Shown: positions 46,353 to 56,260, counted from the first letter of the stretch. The stretch: DNA of 64,000 bases from Bacteroidaceae bacterium (GCA_902362375.1 CABIVS010000011.1:124001-188000), one strand, 5' to 3'. Translations and numbers: made by a program. Notes: generated by a model not told the origin, from the letters alone.

Positions 46353-48098
46353 ATGAATATGGATACAAACAAGAAATATACCTTGCCCCGGGCAATCCTC
46401 CTGACAGCCTTCCCCTTACTGTTGGCAGGGGCTTGCGATAACTATGCTTATGACGGGCCGGAGTCGGATACTCCGGCAAAGGAGGTTACTCTGAACTTCA
46501 ATGCTTCCATAGAAAAGGCAGAGATCACCCGATCAAGGAGTTTTACTCCCATAGATGCTTTTACCGGAAATGCATATTCTTTTGGTATGTCCATCACTAA
46601 AAGTGATAACGGGAATGAGATTTTCAAGGGATCATCAGACATGACAGCGACTATGGAACGCCCCAACTCCTCCGCACCGTGGAATTGGTCTTTTATTGAC
46701 AATTCAAATAATGCAAGTGTCACTCCCGTGGGGTCGGAAGGTAAAGCATTAAAAGTGGTTGCTTACTATCCGCCTGTCTCATCCGCTACCAAGGATGTCT
46801 ATACGAATGGCATCCCGTTTGATTTCTCCGCCAGGACCCGTCTCCAACAGACGGATCTGCTCTACAATACCGAGACCATCTATCCGTTCGCTCCCTCCAA
46901 TGACTCGAGGGTAACTATTCCTTTACGCTTCCGGCATGCCTATACGTGGATTGTTCTTAACATCACGAAATATGTGGAAAAAGGACCGGAGTTCACGCTG
47001 AGCAGTGTCTCCCTGGATAACCTGGGGGGAGGCTGGATTAAAAACAAAGGAGCTATTGACCCGGAAACAGGGTTGGTAAAGGATGGAGCCACCGTCGGTC
47101 CGATAGGAGTAACCGTAGACCCTCCTGCGGTATTGTCCACTACGAAGGTTCTCACCTACGAGTTTCTGGTTCCCTCGTTCATGGATTCCAAAGTCGGTGA
47201 CGGCGACATACTCATCGTATTGAATGTCAGTGGAATTAATGAGCTGTTTACTCTGAGTAAGCTTTATCTTAACCAAAGTGACGATGGTAAGTCGTTCGGT
47301 TTCAGACAGGGATATAAAAACACGTATAATCTGGTCTATAATAACTCCGCTCTGGGGCTAAGTATTCAGAGCTGGAAATCAGAGGTGATTAATGGTGGTT
47401 TTGGAGATGATGTAACGCCTCCCGGCTCCGGAAGCTATATGCAGATAGGACTTAAAAAGATAAATGACGTTCCAGCTCCTAGCGGATATTATTGGCCGAA
47501 GGCCGTTCTACCGGGCAGTCAATATGCAACTACATATCCTCCAAAACCTACCTTTTTAGCCGCCGGTACGCATATGTACAAAAACTACCTTACTACTGTG
47601 GCCTATGGCGGTAACGGAGCTTATGTGCCTGTTAATGCACCAGACCCCGGAAAACTGCCCACGGACGGCGCTCTAAAGATTACGGATGATGTAAACGTCT
47701 ATACAAGCGAAAAAGCTTATCCGGTAATTCAGATAACCAAAAATGATGTCTCCGTTATGCCTGTTCCTTGGGAAAATGAAAACGGAGAGTTGGTTGCGAA
47801 AGAACTTTGCAGAAAATATAACGGGGGTGGTTTTCATGACTGGAGACTTCCGAGAGCCACAGAGTTGCGGGCGGTATGGGTACTGGTAGCGGGTAATGGG
47901 AATGTATATAAAGATTTGAACTTTGACAAGGACGCGAATCGAAATAAACCATACTGGACCGGTACGGAAGTAAGTGAAAACGACGCATGGGGCATGTTTT
48001 TTGATTATGGAAATGGTATTGTGGATACTAAGTTGGTGCTATCTCCGTACGATAAGAAAACGACGGGTTCTGTGCGCTGTGTCCGTGATGCTTCATAA
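46353..48098 (+). CDS. Fimbrillin-like subunit with C-terminal DUF1566-like domain
   Basis: 581 residues from ATG 46353 (MNMDTNKKYTLPRAILLTAF); a TTG at 46335 is unlikely. Lipobox LLAGAC. Fimbrillin-type N-terminal part about 30-340 (KEVTLNFNASIEKAEITRS), a Pro/Tyr-rich middle, and a C-terminal DUF1566-like domain about 455-580 (FHDWRLPRATELRAVW, YWTGTEV, GMFFDYG, SVRCVRD). Same layout as its neighbours; probably a rod or tip component with a binding head. Confidence 0.82.
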   Translation: MNMDTNKKYTLPRAILLTAFPLLLAGACDNYAYDGPESDTPAKEVTLNFNASIEKAEITRSRSFTPIDAFTGNAYSFGMSITKSDNGNEIFKGSSDMTATMERPNSSAPWNWSFIDNSNNASVTPVGSEGKALKVVAYYPPVSSATKDVYTNGIPFDFSARTRLQQTDLLYNTETIYPFAPSNDSRVTIPLRFRHAYTWIVLNITKYVEKGPEFTLSSVSLDNLGGGWIKNKGAIDPETGLVKDGATVGPIGVTVDPPAVLSTTKVLTYEFLVPSFMDSKVGDGDILIVLNVSGINELFTLSKLYLNQSDDGKSFGFRQGYKNTYNLVYNNSALGLSIQSWKSEVINGGFGDDVTPPGSGSYMQIGLKKINDVPAPSGYYWPKAVLPGSQYATTYPPKPTFLAAGTHMYKNYLTTVAYGGNGAYVPVNAPDPGKLPTDGALKITDDVNVYTSEKAYPVIQITKNDVSVMPVPWENENGELVAKELCRKYNGGGFHDWRLPRATELRAVWVLVAGNGNVYKDLNFDKDANRNKPYWTGTEVSENDAWGMFFDYGNGIVDTKLVLSPYDKKTTGSVRCVRDAS

Positions 48099-48123
48099 GT
48101 AATGATATTATAACAATATACAA

Positions 48124-49899
48124 ATGAACGATATTATCATGATAAAAAAAATAATTCCGGTATGTATCGCCTGCCTGGCCTTAGGGGGATGCACGGAGGA
48201 CAGCCTGTTGCCCGGCCCGGGAACATCTTCATCCCCGGCCCCGGTGACCGTGAAGCTCACCTTGGGCATAGACGGTTATAATACTTCGTCCGACGGGAAA
48301 ACACGTGCGGAAGAAATGCCTCCTGTGCTTAGGATGTCTTCGCCGGATATGGATGTGGAACTTGTGGCGACGCCTGCCGTCACAAGGGCAGCTTCGTCTC
48401 CGGCCGGGAATATTCCTGAAGATTATGCCGTTTATTCGTACATGGGCTTCCAGTTTAGCGGAACACAACCGGACGGAACACTGGTAGAAAAGAAATATTT
48501 TGCATCTCCTGATGGCTCCATCAAGACAGATGACGTGGAGATTGTACCTACACCGGCGGGGCAAAAAAAAATGATTGTGGTTTTGGCCAACGTCAATGAG
48601 AGTGACTTTAGTGGTATGACAGTAGGCAGTTCCACCTATGCGGATTTACAGAAACTCTTTATGACACGGGCGGATAATAATACTATTTTCCCCAGAAACG
48701 TGGTGCATCTGCCGAATGGCCAAGGAGAAAGAACGGGGATCGTCATGTGCGGTCAGACTGCCGCTGAAATCTCTGTGGGCAAACAGCTATACGTCTCTTT
48801 GAAGCGCACCGTGGCAAGAGTGAAATTCAATATAACAACCACTTTTAACCATTTTATAGAAGTTCCGCATACGTGGAATGTAACCTTGGTAAACATTCCC
48901 ACGCAGAGTTATTATAGTGTGATTGGAAGAAAAGCCGTTTTCCCTTCAGTGGATTTGAACAGATCCGGCTTTTTTTGGTCTGAATCACTCGCTATGACAA
49001 CCACCGCAAATCCTGTGATTAATACGGAGCCTATATACATCCCGGTCAATCTCCAGCAGAGCGTACCGACCTCTACGCAGAGTACCCGTCGCGATAACTC
49101 ACCGAAGGGCGGTACTTACCTTCAGATTATAGGGCTGGAGAATCAGGAGATCGCTGGTACCCCGAATTTGCATATTGTAAAAGATTTCTCTATCTACCAG
49201 TTGTTTTTGGGAAAGAACTTCACGACTGATTTCAGCGTATACCCCAATTATGACCTGACTTATAACATTATCCTGAAAGGAAATAACCCGGAAGATACCA
49301 ATGTAGTCCGGTTGATACCGGGCTATTTCTCGGGAAAACTTACGGCATACGATGCAAGTGGTAATCGCTTGTCGTCGGTCACTGACGCGAATGCCGTTAA
49401 ATGGCAATACCCGAACAAGATAGAGGTTTACTTTTCGGACGGATACTATCCGGCGGGAAGTTCGTCCGGCACCACAACACTGGGAGAAACGAACCTGAAA
49501 TGGTATGTAGGATCGGCGCCACTCGACAAATTGGGAGCTACTTCGTTGACGGATGGGCATGAGAATACCGCACGGTTGCAAGCCGCCGGCGTTCCTTGGG
49601 AAGACTATGCGGCTGCTTATACCTGCTACCGCGGACTGAATGGATACAACCAGGGAAACGAGGCCGGTGATATCCTGTGGTATCTTCCTTCTATCGGCGA
49701 GTTGATAGGAACCTGGATTTCCTCTTCAAGTACGGTAAGCCAGCTGAGTGCCGGTTACTGGTCGTCTACCGCCTGTCCGGATGCCGATAAAGCCTTTGTA
49801 ATCACGAATGAAGGGAAGGTGTACTCCGACGCTGTCGGCAATACGCATGCCGTCAGAGGTTTCCAGGACCCGGTCAAAGCCAGTCATGCGAGCAATTAG
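48124..49899 (+). CDS. Fimbrillin-like subunit with divergent C-terminal DUF1566-like domain
   Basis: 591 residues (ATG 48124; ATG 48139 also possible). Lipobox LALGGC. Fimbrillin pattern about 35-370 (VTVKLTLGIDGYNTSS, MIVVLANVNESD, KRTVARVKFNI). The C-terminal 80 residues carry a diverged version of the same domain: ILWYLPSIGELIGTW, GYWSST and a final HAVRGF in place of RCVR. Third subunit of this type in the operon. Confidence 0.8.
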   Translation: MNDIIMIKKIIPVCIACLALGGCTEDSLLPGPGTSSSPAPVTVKLTLGIDGYNTSSDGKTRAEEMPPVLRMSSPDMDVELVATPAVTRAASSPAGNIPEDYAVYSYMGFQFSGTQPDGTLVEKKYFASPDGSIKTDDVEIVPTPAGQKKMIVVLANVNESDFSGMTVGSSTYADLQKLFMTRADNNTIFPRNVVHLPNGQGERTGIVMCGQTAAEISVGKQLYVSLKRTVARVKFNITTTFNHFIEVPHTWNVTLVNIPTQSYYSVIGRKAVFPSVDLNRSGFFWSESLAMTTTANPVINTEPIYIPVNLQQSVPTSTQSTRRDNSPKGGTYLQIIGLENQEIAGTPNLHIVKDFSIYQLFLGKNFTTDFSVYPNYDLTYNIILKGNNPEDTNVVRLIPGYFSGKLTAYDASGNRLSSVTDANAVKWQYPNKIEVYFSDGYYPAGSSSGTTTLGETNLKWYVGSAPLDKLGATSLTDGHENTARLQAAGVPWEDYAAAYTCYRGLNGYNQGNEAGDILWYLPSIGELIGTWISSSSTVSQLSAGYWSSTACPDADKAFVITNEGKVYSDAVGNTHAVRGFQDPVKASHASN

Positions 49900-49937
49900 C
49901 GATAAGTAAACGAAATGCAACCTAATAAGAAATAAAG

Positions 49938-50594
49938 ATGATGAGTTTCAAGACCTGTTCCATTCTATGGATCGTTTTATTCTGCTTCGGTCTTCCTTCG
50001 GGAGTTTTCGGGCAGTATATCCAGAAAGAGACTGTCGGCGGAAAAACGTATGCCGTTATTTATGCGGAAGGACTGGCTGGAGCCGCCCAATGGGGAAGCG
50101 GAGTGAAGATGATGCGGGACGGCACTACCATCCGGCATCAGGTTTCCAAAGGAAACGGAGCAAATTTGAGCGTCAATGACAGAATACCGTTTCGCTTTAT
50201 TGTGGCATCCGAGGATGTGGGGAACAATGATGAGAATTGGATGGCAGTGCAAGGAGTAAATGATGGCGGGCAGAATGAGGAACCGGATTTTACCACCACT
50301 GCAAATACAGGGTGCCGTTGGTATGGTACTGCCGGCGCACCGGGTGAAGGGCGCAAATGGCGTGTTCCCACTCAACGCGAGCTGCAACTGATGTGGATGT
50401 TTCGTGAAGCCATTGGGGCGATATATAAGGACAAACCGATGGAAGAAACCGGCAGGACGAAAAGATACTGGTCTTCCACTGAAAAGGGGGCAACAGATGC
50501 TTGGCTTTTTGATTTTACGCCGGGGAAACCTTACTGTGATATCCAGGCTAAAAGTACGGCGAACGGTATGGTGAGATGTGTAAGTGATTATTAA
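49938..50594 (+). CDS. Short secreted protein with DUF1566-like domain only
   Basis: 218 residues. Sec signal about 1-26 (ending GVFGQ), no lipobox and no fimbrillin part. The domain is compact: GRKWRVPTQRELQLMW, RYWSSTEKGATDAWLFDF and MVRCVSDY. It looks like the binding head of its three upstream neighbours as a separate protein. Role unknown; perhaps a detachable tip adhesin. Confidence 0.8.
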   Translation: MMSFKTCSILWIVLFCFGLPSGVFGQYIQKETVGGKTYAVIYAEGLAGAAQWGSGVKMMRDGTTIRHQVSKGNGANLSVNDRIPFRFIVASEDVGNNDENWMAVQGVNDGGQNEEPDFTTTANTGCRWYGTAGAPGEGRKWRVPTQRELQLMWMFREAIGAIYKDKPMEETGRTKRYWSSTEKGATDAWLFDFTPGKPYCDIQAKSTANGMVRCVSDY

Positions 50595-50598
50595 CCCA

Positions 50599-50943
50599 AT
50601 GACAAAATGTAACATGAGAATTCCGGAATTAGTGTTCGACAAGGAAGGTAAAAACCTGTATCATATCTACCTGTTTTTCATCGAAGAGAAGTGGTGGTGC
50701 TTCGGCCATTCCGCCCATTACCTGAGTATGATCTATCCGCAGCTGGAGGGTATTGAGGCAAATGGTGAGAATGTTGCCGAATCCATACCTTGTGTATATG
50801 TACCAGAGTGCTACCTGGTAAATCTTACCGACCGCTATGATACGCTGGTTTCGGACACATGTCTACAGGTGAGTCCTCCGCCTGCCGTTTATAGTTACCG
50901 GAAAGAATATGACAATTGGTGTACACAACTAACTGTCTGTTAA
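50599..50943 (+). CDS. Small hypothetical protein of the fimbrial operon
   Basis: 114 residues from ATG 50599, five bases after the previous stop; ATG 50614 is an alternative. No signal peptide. Aromatic-rich: LYHIYLFFIEEKWWCFGHSAHYLSM; several Cys. I do not recognise a family. The cytoplasmic location and operon position suggest a regulatory or assembly helper, but nothing proves it. Confidence 0.6.
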   Translation: MTKCNMRIPELVFDKEGKNLYHIYLFFIEEKWWCFGHSAHYLSMIYPQLEGIEANGENVAESIPCVYVPECYLVNLTDRYDTLVSDTCLQVSPPPAVYSYRKEYDNWCTQLTVC

Positions 50944-50969
50944 TATAAACTCCTTATATTGAAATATCA

Positions 50970-51533
50970 ATGAGACGAATTGTACGATATTGCTTATTGT
51001 CCTTTTTCCTGCTGCTTGCAGGCAGTCTGACGACCCATCTGCGGGCGCAGTTCTATTCAGTACAGACCAATACGCTAAAATTGGCTACTACCACCTTCAA
51101 CGCCGAGGGCAGCATGATGCTGAGTACCCACTGGACGCTGAACCTGGGCTTTTCCTATAATCCGTGGAATTTCAGCGACACGCGGAAGATCAAGCACTTC
51201 CTGTTGGAATCGGGCGCACGCTATTGGTTCTGGCAAACTTATGCCGGCAGTTTTATCAGCATGTATGCCATGGGAGCGCGCTACAACGTGGCGTGGGACG
51301 GACTGCTGGATGGTAAATATCGTTATCAGGGCTGGGGCTATGGTGCGGGAATGACCTACGGGCGTTCGTGGTTGCTGGGCAAACGCTGGAATATGGAAGT
51401 CGAAGCAGGTTTGGGACTGTTGGTAACCCCCTACACGAAATATCGTTGCGAACACTGCGGTGACAAGGTGAAGTCGGGCACTTATTTTCTTCCGACACCT
51501 AAGCTGGCATTTAATCTTGTTTATTTATTCTAA
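50970..51533 (+). CDS. DUF3575 outer-membrane protein
   Basis: 187 residues. Signal peptide about 1-27 (ending HLRAQ). DUF3575 pattern: FYSVQTNTLKLATTTFNAE, HWTLNLGFSYNPWNF, GARYWFW and a C-terminal pattern CEHCGDKVKSGTYFLPTPKLAFNLVYLF ending in Phe, as in barrels. DUF3575 proteins commonly occur in Bacteroidetes fimbrial clusters with large OmpA-like partners, as here. Probably part of the surface assembly apparatus. Confidence 0.85.
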   Translation: MRRIVRYCLLSFFLLLAGSLTTHLRAQFYSVQTNTLKLATTTFNAEGSMMLSTHWTLNLGFSYNPWNFSDTRKIKHFLLESGARYWFWQTYAGSFISMYAMGARYNVAWDGLLDGKYRYQGWGYGAGMTYGRSWLLGKRWNMEVEAGLGLLVTPYTKYRCEHCGDKVKSGTYFLPTPKLAFNLVYLF

Positions 51534-51563
51534 GGTTGATCCTTGTCGTCAACCCATGGGTGT

Positions 51564-54500
51564 ATGAAGAGTACTAAAAGTTTCTATATTCTGTTCCTGA
51601 TCATGCTTGTCACCGCATGCTCTCCATTCGGCAGGCTCTACAAAGAGCAGCCGAGGGTGATGTTGGCATTGCCCGCTGCGCGGAAGAGCCCGCCGAAGCG
51701 TCCGGTGGTAAAACATGACTCGGTTATCTCTACCCCGTCTTCGAACTTCGTCTTTGTCACTTCCAGGCCGGGTGTGTCCATGGAATGGGATAGTATCCAT
51801 AAAGAGAACCTGACTACCATGGCATTGGATGAAATTGTGATCTCTGCCAATACCACCCGCAACACGGCGGAACGCAACGGGCTGATTGATGTTGAATTTG
51901 TAGTAACGGTGCCCCGTGCCTTGCAGCAGGATAACTGGATGGTGAATGTCCGTCCGGTTCTGATGCGGGGAGATATGCTCGATTCCCTGAAAGAACTGCG
52001 CTTCACCGGACAACGGTTTCGCGAGTTGCAGGAGCGTGACTACCGGCGTTATGACCGTTTTCTGGAAAAGATTATCCCGGACTCGGTCAATTTCTACCGT
52101 ACCTATGTCGACTATCGCTCTTTCGAGCGTTATCTGGAACGTCTGAAGTGGTATAAGCGTGGATTGGAGAAACGCTGGGCGATACAGGGTGCCAAGAAAC
52201 GGCGTCCTGACCCGTTGCTGCTGCGTTTTGAGATGTTCAACCGTCAGGCTGCCGAACGCGACAGCCTGCTGAAAGACCGCATGCTGGAGAACTCGTACCG
52301 GATGATCACACGCCAGTGGTGGCAGTATGACCGTGCCTTGGCACGGGTGAACGACACGTTGCAATATCAAAACAAATACCTGCTGGAACGCTTCCGCTTC
52401 TTCAACGACAAATGGGCGAATTATGCCCGAAGCCTGGAAGATGATTCCCTCACCTGCGCGGAAAATGCCAAAGCGCGTGCGGAAGCATTGATTGCCCGTA
52501 AAAGCTACTTCTATGACCGGGCGTTGAGTGCCGCCGCCTGGCAGGCGGAACGCAGATTCAACCGGATACATGAAATAGGAGCGGAACTGGGAGCGGAACC
52601 CGGTGCGCGGATCTACTCTCCCCGCTTTGATTATTTCAATGAAAAGATGGAACGGCTGGACGCCGGCCTTTACCGGTATTACCGCATCAGGGGCGCGCGT
52701 GCCGAAAAGAAGGAAAACCTGAAATTCCTGCGCGCTTTTCTGGCAGGGAATGACACGACACACCTGAACCGTGAGCAACTCACGGAAAAATATATCCGTC
52801 GTTATGAGAAAGTAAGGAATTTCCTCCCGATGTTCCATTTTCGCCGTCCGGACTTGGACACCCTGCCTCCTTCGTGGGTAACGGAAACGCAATATCAGGA
52901 GAGGCCGGTCCGGCCGGATACGGTACGGACACGTAAGATCCTGCTGTCGCAGTTCTCGAAAGAAGAAATATACGCATATTATGAATCGCACGGACAGGGA
53001 ATGCCCGACAGGGGACCCGCCGGATTTTTCCGTGGATTGTCGCCTTTATTGACTTATCACCGCATTCTGCCCGACTCGATGCAGCGACGTACTCCCGGAC
53101 CTAAGGCATTCAGGAATTTAGAGCGCAGCCGGGTGGACTCGGCAGCTACGGTTGACCGCTACATGCGTCGTTACGAAACCCTGCGGTCAGCTTATCCGCA
53201 GTACCGTCTGAAACGTGAATTGTATAATATCAATCCGCCCGCCCTTCGTCATGCCGCCAAGCAGGCAGGCTATGGAGAACGGATAGCGCGCATCAATTCG
53301 CTCGATTCTACCGCTCTGGTAAAAATGTTCTATAAAACGCAGAAGATTGCCCGCAATGAGGCTCGCAAAGCGATGAAAGACGAGAAATACCGTGATATTG
53401 TCCGTTTCCCGTTCAACCCGGAAGCTAAACTCGACACTGTGATTTATGCTGCCGACCAGGTACGCTTTCTCTATTCGCAGAAAGTGCCCGCGGATGAAAA
53501 CTCGGCGCGCATGAAGGTTTATGTGGTGGGCAATGTGCTGAACAGCAACGGTAGCGAATACCCGCTTCCCAAATCGGATACGCTGACTTTTCTGGTGAGT
53601 TCGATGACGAAGTTCGTTGACAAGACTCCCCGCTTTGTGCGTAAAATCGTCACTCGCGACGCGGAAGCGAATACCAGTGTGAATTTTTATTTTCCCAAAA
53701 ACCGTTTTAGTCTGGATGAATCCATCGATGTGAACCGGAAGGGAGTGAAACAGGTGCGCGATCTTACCCTGGCGCTGATGACCGATCCGGTGTACATCAT
53801 AGATAGCCTGACACTCTTTGCCACCTCTTCTCCAGAAGGTAACTGGCGCATCAACGGAGAGATAGCCCGGAAACGTGTTGAATCTATCCGTAACATTCTG
53901 GTGCGTGACTTCACGCAACTGTATGATTCCCTGTCTGTCGGTGCCGCCATGGAGATAGACGATGCGGGAAATATCCGGAAACGGGAGGTGAAAGACGAGA
54001 TCCCGAACCTGCCGCAACTGATAAAAGTGCGTACCATTCCTGAAGGATGGGACAAATTGCGACGCCTGATCATGGAAGATGAGCATTTTGTCGGTAACAG
54101 GGGTGCCGTCTTGCGGATAATAGATAAGGAGACGGATCCCGACCGGCGTGAATGGCTGATTAAGAGCCAGTATAAGGCAGAGTATGCCTACATGCTCGAC
54201 AAGCTCTACCCGTCCGTACGTGCGGTAGACTTCCGCTTTACCCTTTCCCGCCGGGGTATGCAGCAGGATACGGTGTATACCACCGAACCGGATACGGCGT
54301 ATGCACGGGGAGTGGAGTGTCTGGAGAAACGCAAATATGCGCAGGCACTGGAAATTCTGCGCCCGTACGAAGATGTGAATACGGCCATTGCCTATATGTC
54401 ACAGGGGTATGACAAAGCCGCTTTGCGGATATTCGGTAATTTGCCTCAGACAGCCGACGTCAAGTACATGCAGGCCATTCTTCAGGCACGTTTGGGGAAT

Positions 54501-54635
54501 GAAGAACAGGCGGTACGGCTATTGCTCAGTGCAGTGGATATGGACGAAAAAATGAAATTCCGCGCGAACCTTGACCCCGAACTGTCTGCACTGGTGAAGA
54601 AATACGATCTCTTCAAGGAAGAGGATGATTGGTAA
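51564..54635 (+). CDS. Large OmpA-like lipoprotein of the fimbrial cluster
   Basis: 1023 residues from ATG 51564 (MKSTKSFYILFLIMLVTAC); Cys 19 of the lipobox. A long Arg/Tyr/Glu-rich helical region covers about 130-620. An OmpA-like segment covers about 700-860: VNFYFPKNRFSLDE, DSLTLFATSSPEGNWRINGEIARKRVESI. The last 120 residues form TPR-like helices (ARGVECLEKRKYAQALEIL). It would bind peptidoglycan and anchor the apparatus. The start of the upstream TTG frame is not needed. Ends just before the HU gene. Confidence 0.8.
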   Translation: MKSTKSFYILFLIMLVTACSPFGRLYKEQPRVMLALPAARKSPPKRPVVKHDSVISTPSSNFVFVTSRPGVSMEWDSIHKENLTTMALDEIVISANTTRNTAERNGLIDVEFVVTVPRALQQDNWMVNVRPVLMRGDMLDSLKELRFTGQRFRELQERDYRRYDRFLEKIIPDSVNFYRTYVDYRSFERYLERLKWYKRGLEKRWAIQGAKKRRPDPLLLRFEMFNRQAAERDSLLKDRMLENSYRMITRQWWQYDRALARVNDTLQYQNKYLLERFRFFNDKWANYARSLEDDSLTCAENAKARAEALIARKSYFYDRALSAAAWQAERRFNRIHEIGAELGAEPGARIYSPRFDYFNEKMERLDAGLYRYYRIRGARAEKKENLKFLRAFLAGNDTTHLNREQLTEKYIRRYEKVRNFLPMFHFRRPDLDTLPPSWVTETQYQERPVRPDTVRTRKILLSQFSKEEIYAYYESHGQGMPDRGPAGFFRGLSPLLTYHRILPDSMQRRTPGPKAFRNLERSRVDSAATVDRYMRRYETLRSAYPQYRLKRELYNINPPALRHAAKQAGYGERIARINSLDSTALVKMFYKTQKIARNEARKAMKDEKYRDIVRFPFNPEAKLDTVIYAADQVRFLYSQKVPADENSARMKVYVVGNVLNSNGSEYPLPKSDTLTFLVSSMTKFVDKTPRFVRKIVTRDAEANTSVNFYFPKNRFSLDESIDVNRKGVKQVRDLTLALMTDPVYIIDSLTLFATSSPEGNWRINGEIARKRVESIRNILVRDFTQLYDSLSVGAAMEIDDAGNIRKREVKDEIPNLPQLIKVRTIPEGWDKLRRLIMEDEHFVGNRGAVLRIIDKETDPDRREWLIKSQYKAEYAYMLDKLYPSVRAVDFRFTLSRRGMQQDTVYTTEPDTAYARGVECLEKRKYAQALEILRPYEDVNTAIAYMSQGYDKAALRIFGNLPQTADVKYMQAILQARLGNEEQAVRLLLSAVDMDEKMKFRANLDPELSALVKKYDLFKEEDDW

Positions 54636-54694
54636 TTAGAAAGAGTGAAACAGATGAATCTGGTTTGTCATTGATAATATTAAAAACTAAAAGG

Positions 54695-54958
54695 ATGAAT
54701 AAGAAAGAATTGATTCAAAAGGTCGCTATTCGTAGCGGCATGTCACAGGCAGATGTGGAAAGGGTCTTAAACCATATCACCGACACCGTCAGAGACAGTT
54801 TGCATAATGAAGAGTCCGTAACACTTGTGGGATTTGGAAGTTTCCGGGTACAGGAACGTGCGTCACGCGCGGGGTATAATCCGTCAGCCGGTCAGAAAAT
54901 GCAGATTCCCGCAAAGAAGATTGTTAAATTCAGACCGGGTAAGGCGCTGGAAATTTAA
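54695..54958 (+). CDS. HU-family DNA-binding protein
   Basis: 87 residues from ATG 54695 (MNKKELIQKVAIRSGMSQAD) with an AAAAGG site. Complete HU fold: LVGFGSFRVQERASRAGYNPSAGQ with the DNA-intercalating NP at the arm tip, and IPAKKIVKFRPGKAL. HU/IHF bends DNA. Placed near the end of the fimbrial operon, it could help the recombinase synapse or condense DNA at the switch; that is inference. Confidence 0.92.
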   Translation: MNKKELIQKVAIRSGMSQADVERVLNHITDTVRDSLHNEESVTLVGFGSFRVQERASRAGYNPSAGQKMQIPAKKIVKFRPGKALEI

Positions 54959-54960
54959 AC

Positions 54961-55359
54961 ATGATTTTATATAATAGTATATGGGCGAAGGCCTTTTTAA
55001 ATAAGAAGAAGTATTATTTCATGCTTTTCGGATGCTGTTTTACCCGTTACAAATATCTGGAAGCATGGGAGGATATGGAACTTCGTATTCATGAGAGGCA
55101 ATATCTCGAATGTTTCTTGTTGGCGTTGTTGCCTGCATTGGTTCTTTCCCTGTGGCTTTCATGGTGGTTCATGTTATTGGCATTTGTCAATTATCATCTG
55201 CTTTATTGGATAGAGAGATGGTTCGGGCACCATTCTTCATTTGATTGGGAAGCGTTGGAGCATTGTGGCGATTCGCTTTATTTGAGGAAACGGAAATTTT
55301 GTGCCTGGATGAAGTGGTATGGCAAAAAAACGCTGCCGCCTTCCGAATGGGATGACTAA
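54961..55359 (+). CDS. Small membrane protein, unknown function
   Basis: 132 residues, starts 2 bases after the HU stop. Two hydrophobic stretches (about 55-92: CFLLALLPALVLSLWLSWWF and MLLAFVNYHLLYWIERWF). Basic N-terminus and a Trp/Lys-rich C-terminal tail ending EWDD. I do not recognise the family. Last gene of the operon before the terminator at 55502. Confidence 0.65.
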   Translation: MILYNSIWAKAFLNKKKYYFMLFGCCFTRYKYLEAWEDMELRIHERQYLECFLLALLPALVLSLWLSWWFMLLAFVNYHLLYWIERWFGHHSSFDWEALEHCGDSLYLRKRKFCAWMKWYGKKTLPPSEWDD

Positions 55360-55501
55360 ATAATTCTCTTGTTATATGTTAGTTGCTGTGAAGCAGCTTA
55401 TTTCCCCAGAATCCATATCCCCTGCCATTCTTTGATATAAAGGAATGGATTTATGGATTCACTGCCTGTGAAGGTAGACTATTGTTTGTTTTGTTTGTGT
55501 G

Positions 55502-55541
55502 GTGCGCCTCTTTCCCGGTGGGGAAAAGGCGCACTTTTTTT
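55502..55541 (+). terminator. Terminator of the fimbrial operon
   Basis: GTGCGCCTcTTTCCC and GGGGAAAaAGGCGCAC-type arms (55502-55516, 55519-55534) form a GC-rich stem, followed by seven T. Confidence 0.85.
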
Positions 55542-55816
55542 GTTAAATGTATGTTCACAGGAATCGACAAATGCGCAAAGGACCAGAATAGGTTAAGGTA
55601 AGTTTGTGCATTGTTTGCCATGTGGGCAGAAGTGATGATGATACCTTTTATATAGGTTGAACTTTGGTCGGATAGCAGTGAAATACAATCTGTATATGGC
55701 TGGAGCTTTTGAACAAGTTCTTTCTGTTTGGTGCGATAGGCGTGCTAACAAATGATAATAATTGAACTTCTATTGAAAAATATAGAATAAAAACATCGTT
55801 ATCTAATTTATTGTGT

Positions 55817-55824
55817 TACCTTTG
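55817..55824 (+). promoter_or_regulatory. -7 box for the RRM gene
   Basis: TACCTTTG matches TAnnTTTG. The leader would be about 120 bases, long as in cold-shock genes. Confidence 0.5.
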
Positions 55825-55951
55825 TTCCCAGAGTTTGAGTTACGAATCATTATTGTACAGTTCTTCTTTTTAATATATTATTAGTAAGTAGTCCTCTTCT
55901 GTAATTATCCTCCTCACTCCAAATTAGTATTTATTTTAATAAAATTTTTAG

Positions 55952-56251
55952 ATGAACATTTACATTTCAGGTTTAAGCTATGGCACAACTGATGCCGACT
56001 TAACAAATTTATTTGCAGAGTTTGGAGAAGTTTCTTCAGCCAAAGTTATTTTTGATAGAGAGACTGGCAGATCCAGAGGATTCGCTTTCGTAGAAATGAC
56101 GAACGATGGAGAAGGACAAAAGGCAATTGATGAACTGAATGGAGTTGAATACGACCAGAAGGTTATTTCAGTAAGCGTTGCACGCCCTCGTACTGAAAGA
56201 CCGTCAAACGGTGGAGGCCGTGGTGGTTATAATAACTCTAGAAGATATTAA
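55952..56251 (+). CDS. RNA-recognition-motif (RRM) protein
   Basis: 99 residues. Single RRM: RNP2 IYISGL (3-8) and RNP1 RGFAFVEM (42-49), then an Arg/Gly/Asn tail (RPSNGGGRGGYNNSRRY). These small RRM proteins are abundant RNA chaperones in Bacteroides. A terminator follows at 56261-56290. It lies near a RhlE helicase and a CSD protein. Confidence 0.95.
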   Translation: MNIYISGLSYGTTDADLTNLFAEFGEVSSAKVIFDRETGRSRGFAFVEMTNDGEGQKAIDELNGVEYDQKVISVSVARPRTERPSNGGGRGGYNNSRRY

Positions 56252-56260
56252 TATCCAGAT

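Larger units (their letters stand above)
55360..55951. other. Gene-free region with terminator and RRM promoter
   Basis: 592 bases. It holds the operon terminator (55502-55541), a stretch 55542-55816 in which I see nothing definite, and the -7 box and long leader of the RRM gene (55817-55951). Confidence 0.6.

Noticed and set aside
49099..52991. Long antisense frames across the fimbrial operon
   Set aside because: GC-rich shadow frames without family signatures; the plus-strand genes are clear and contiguous.
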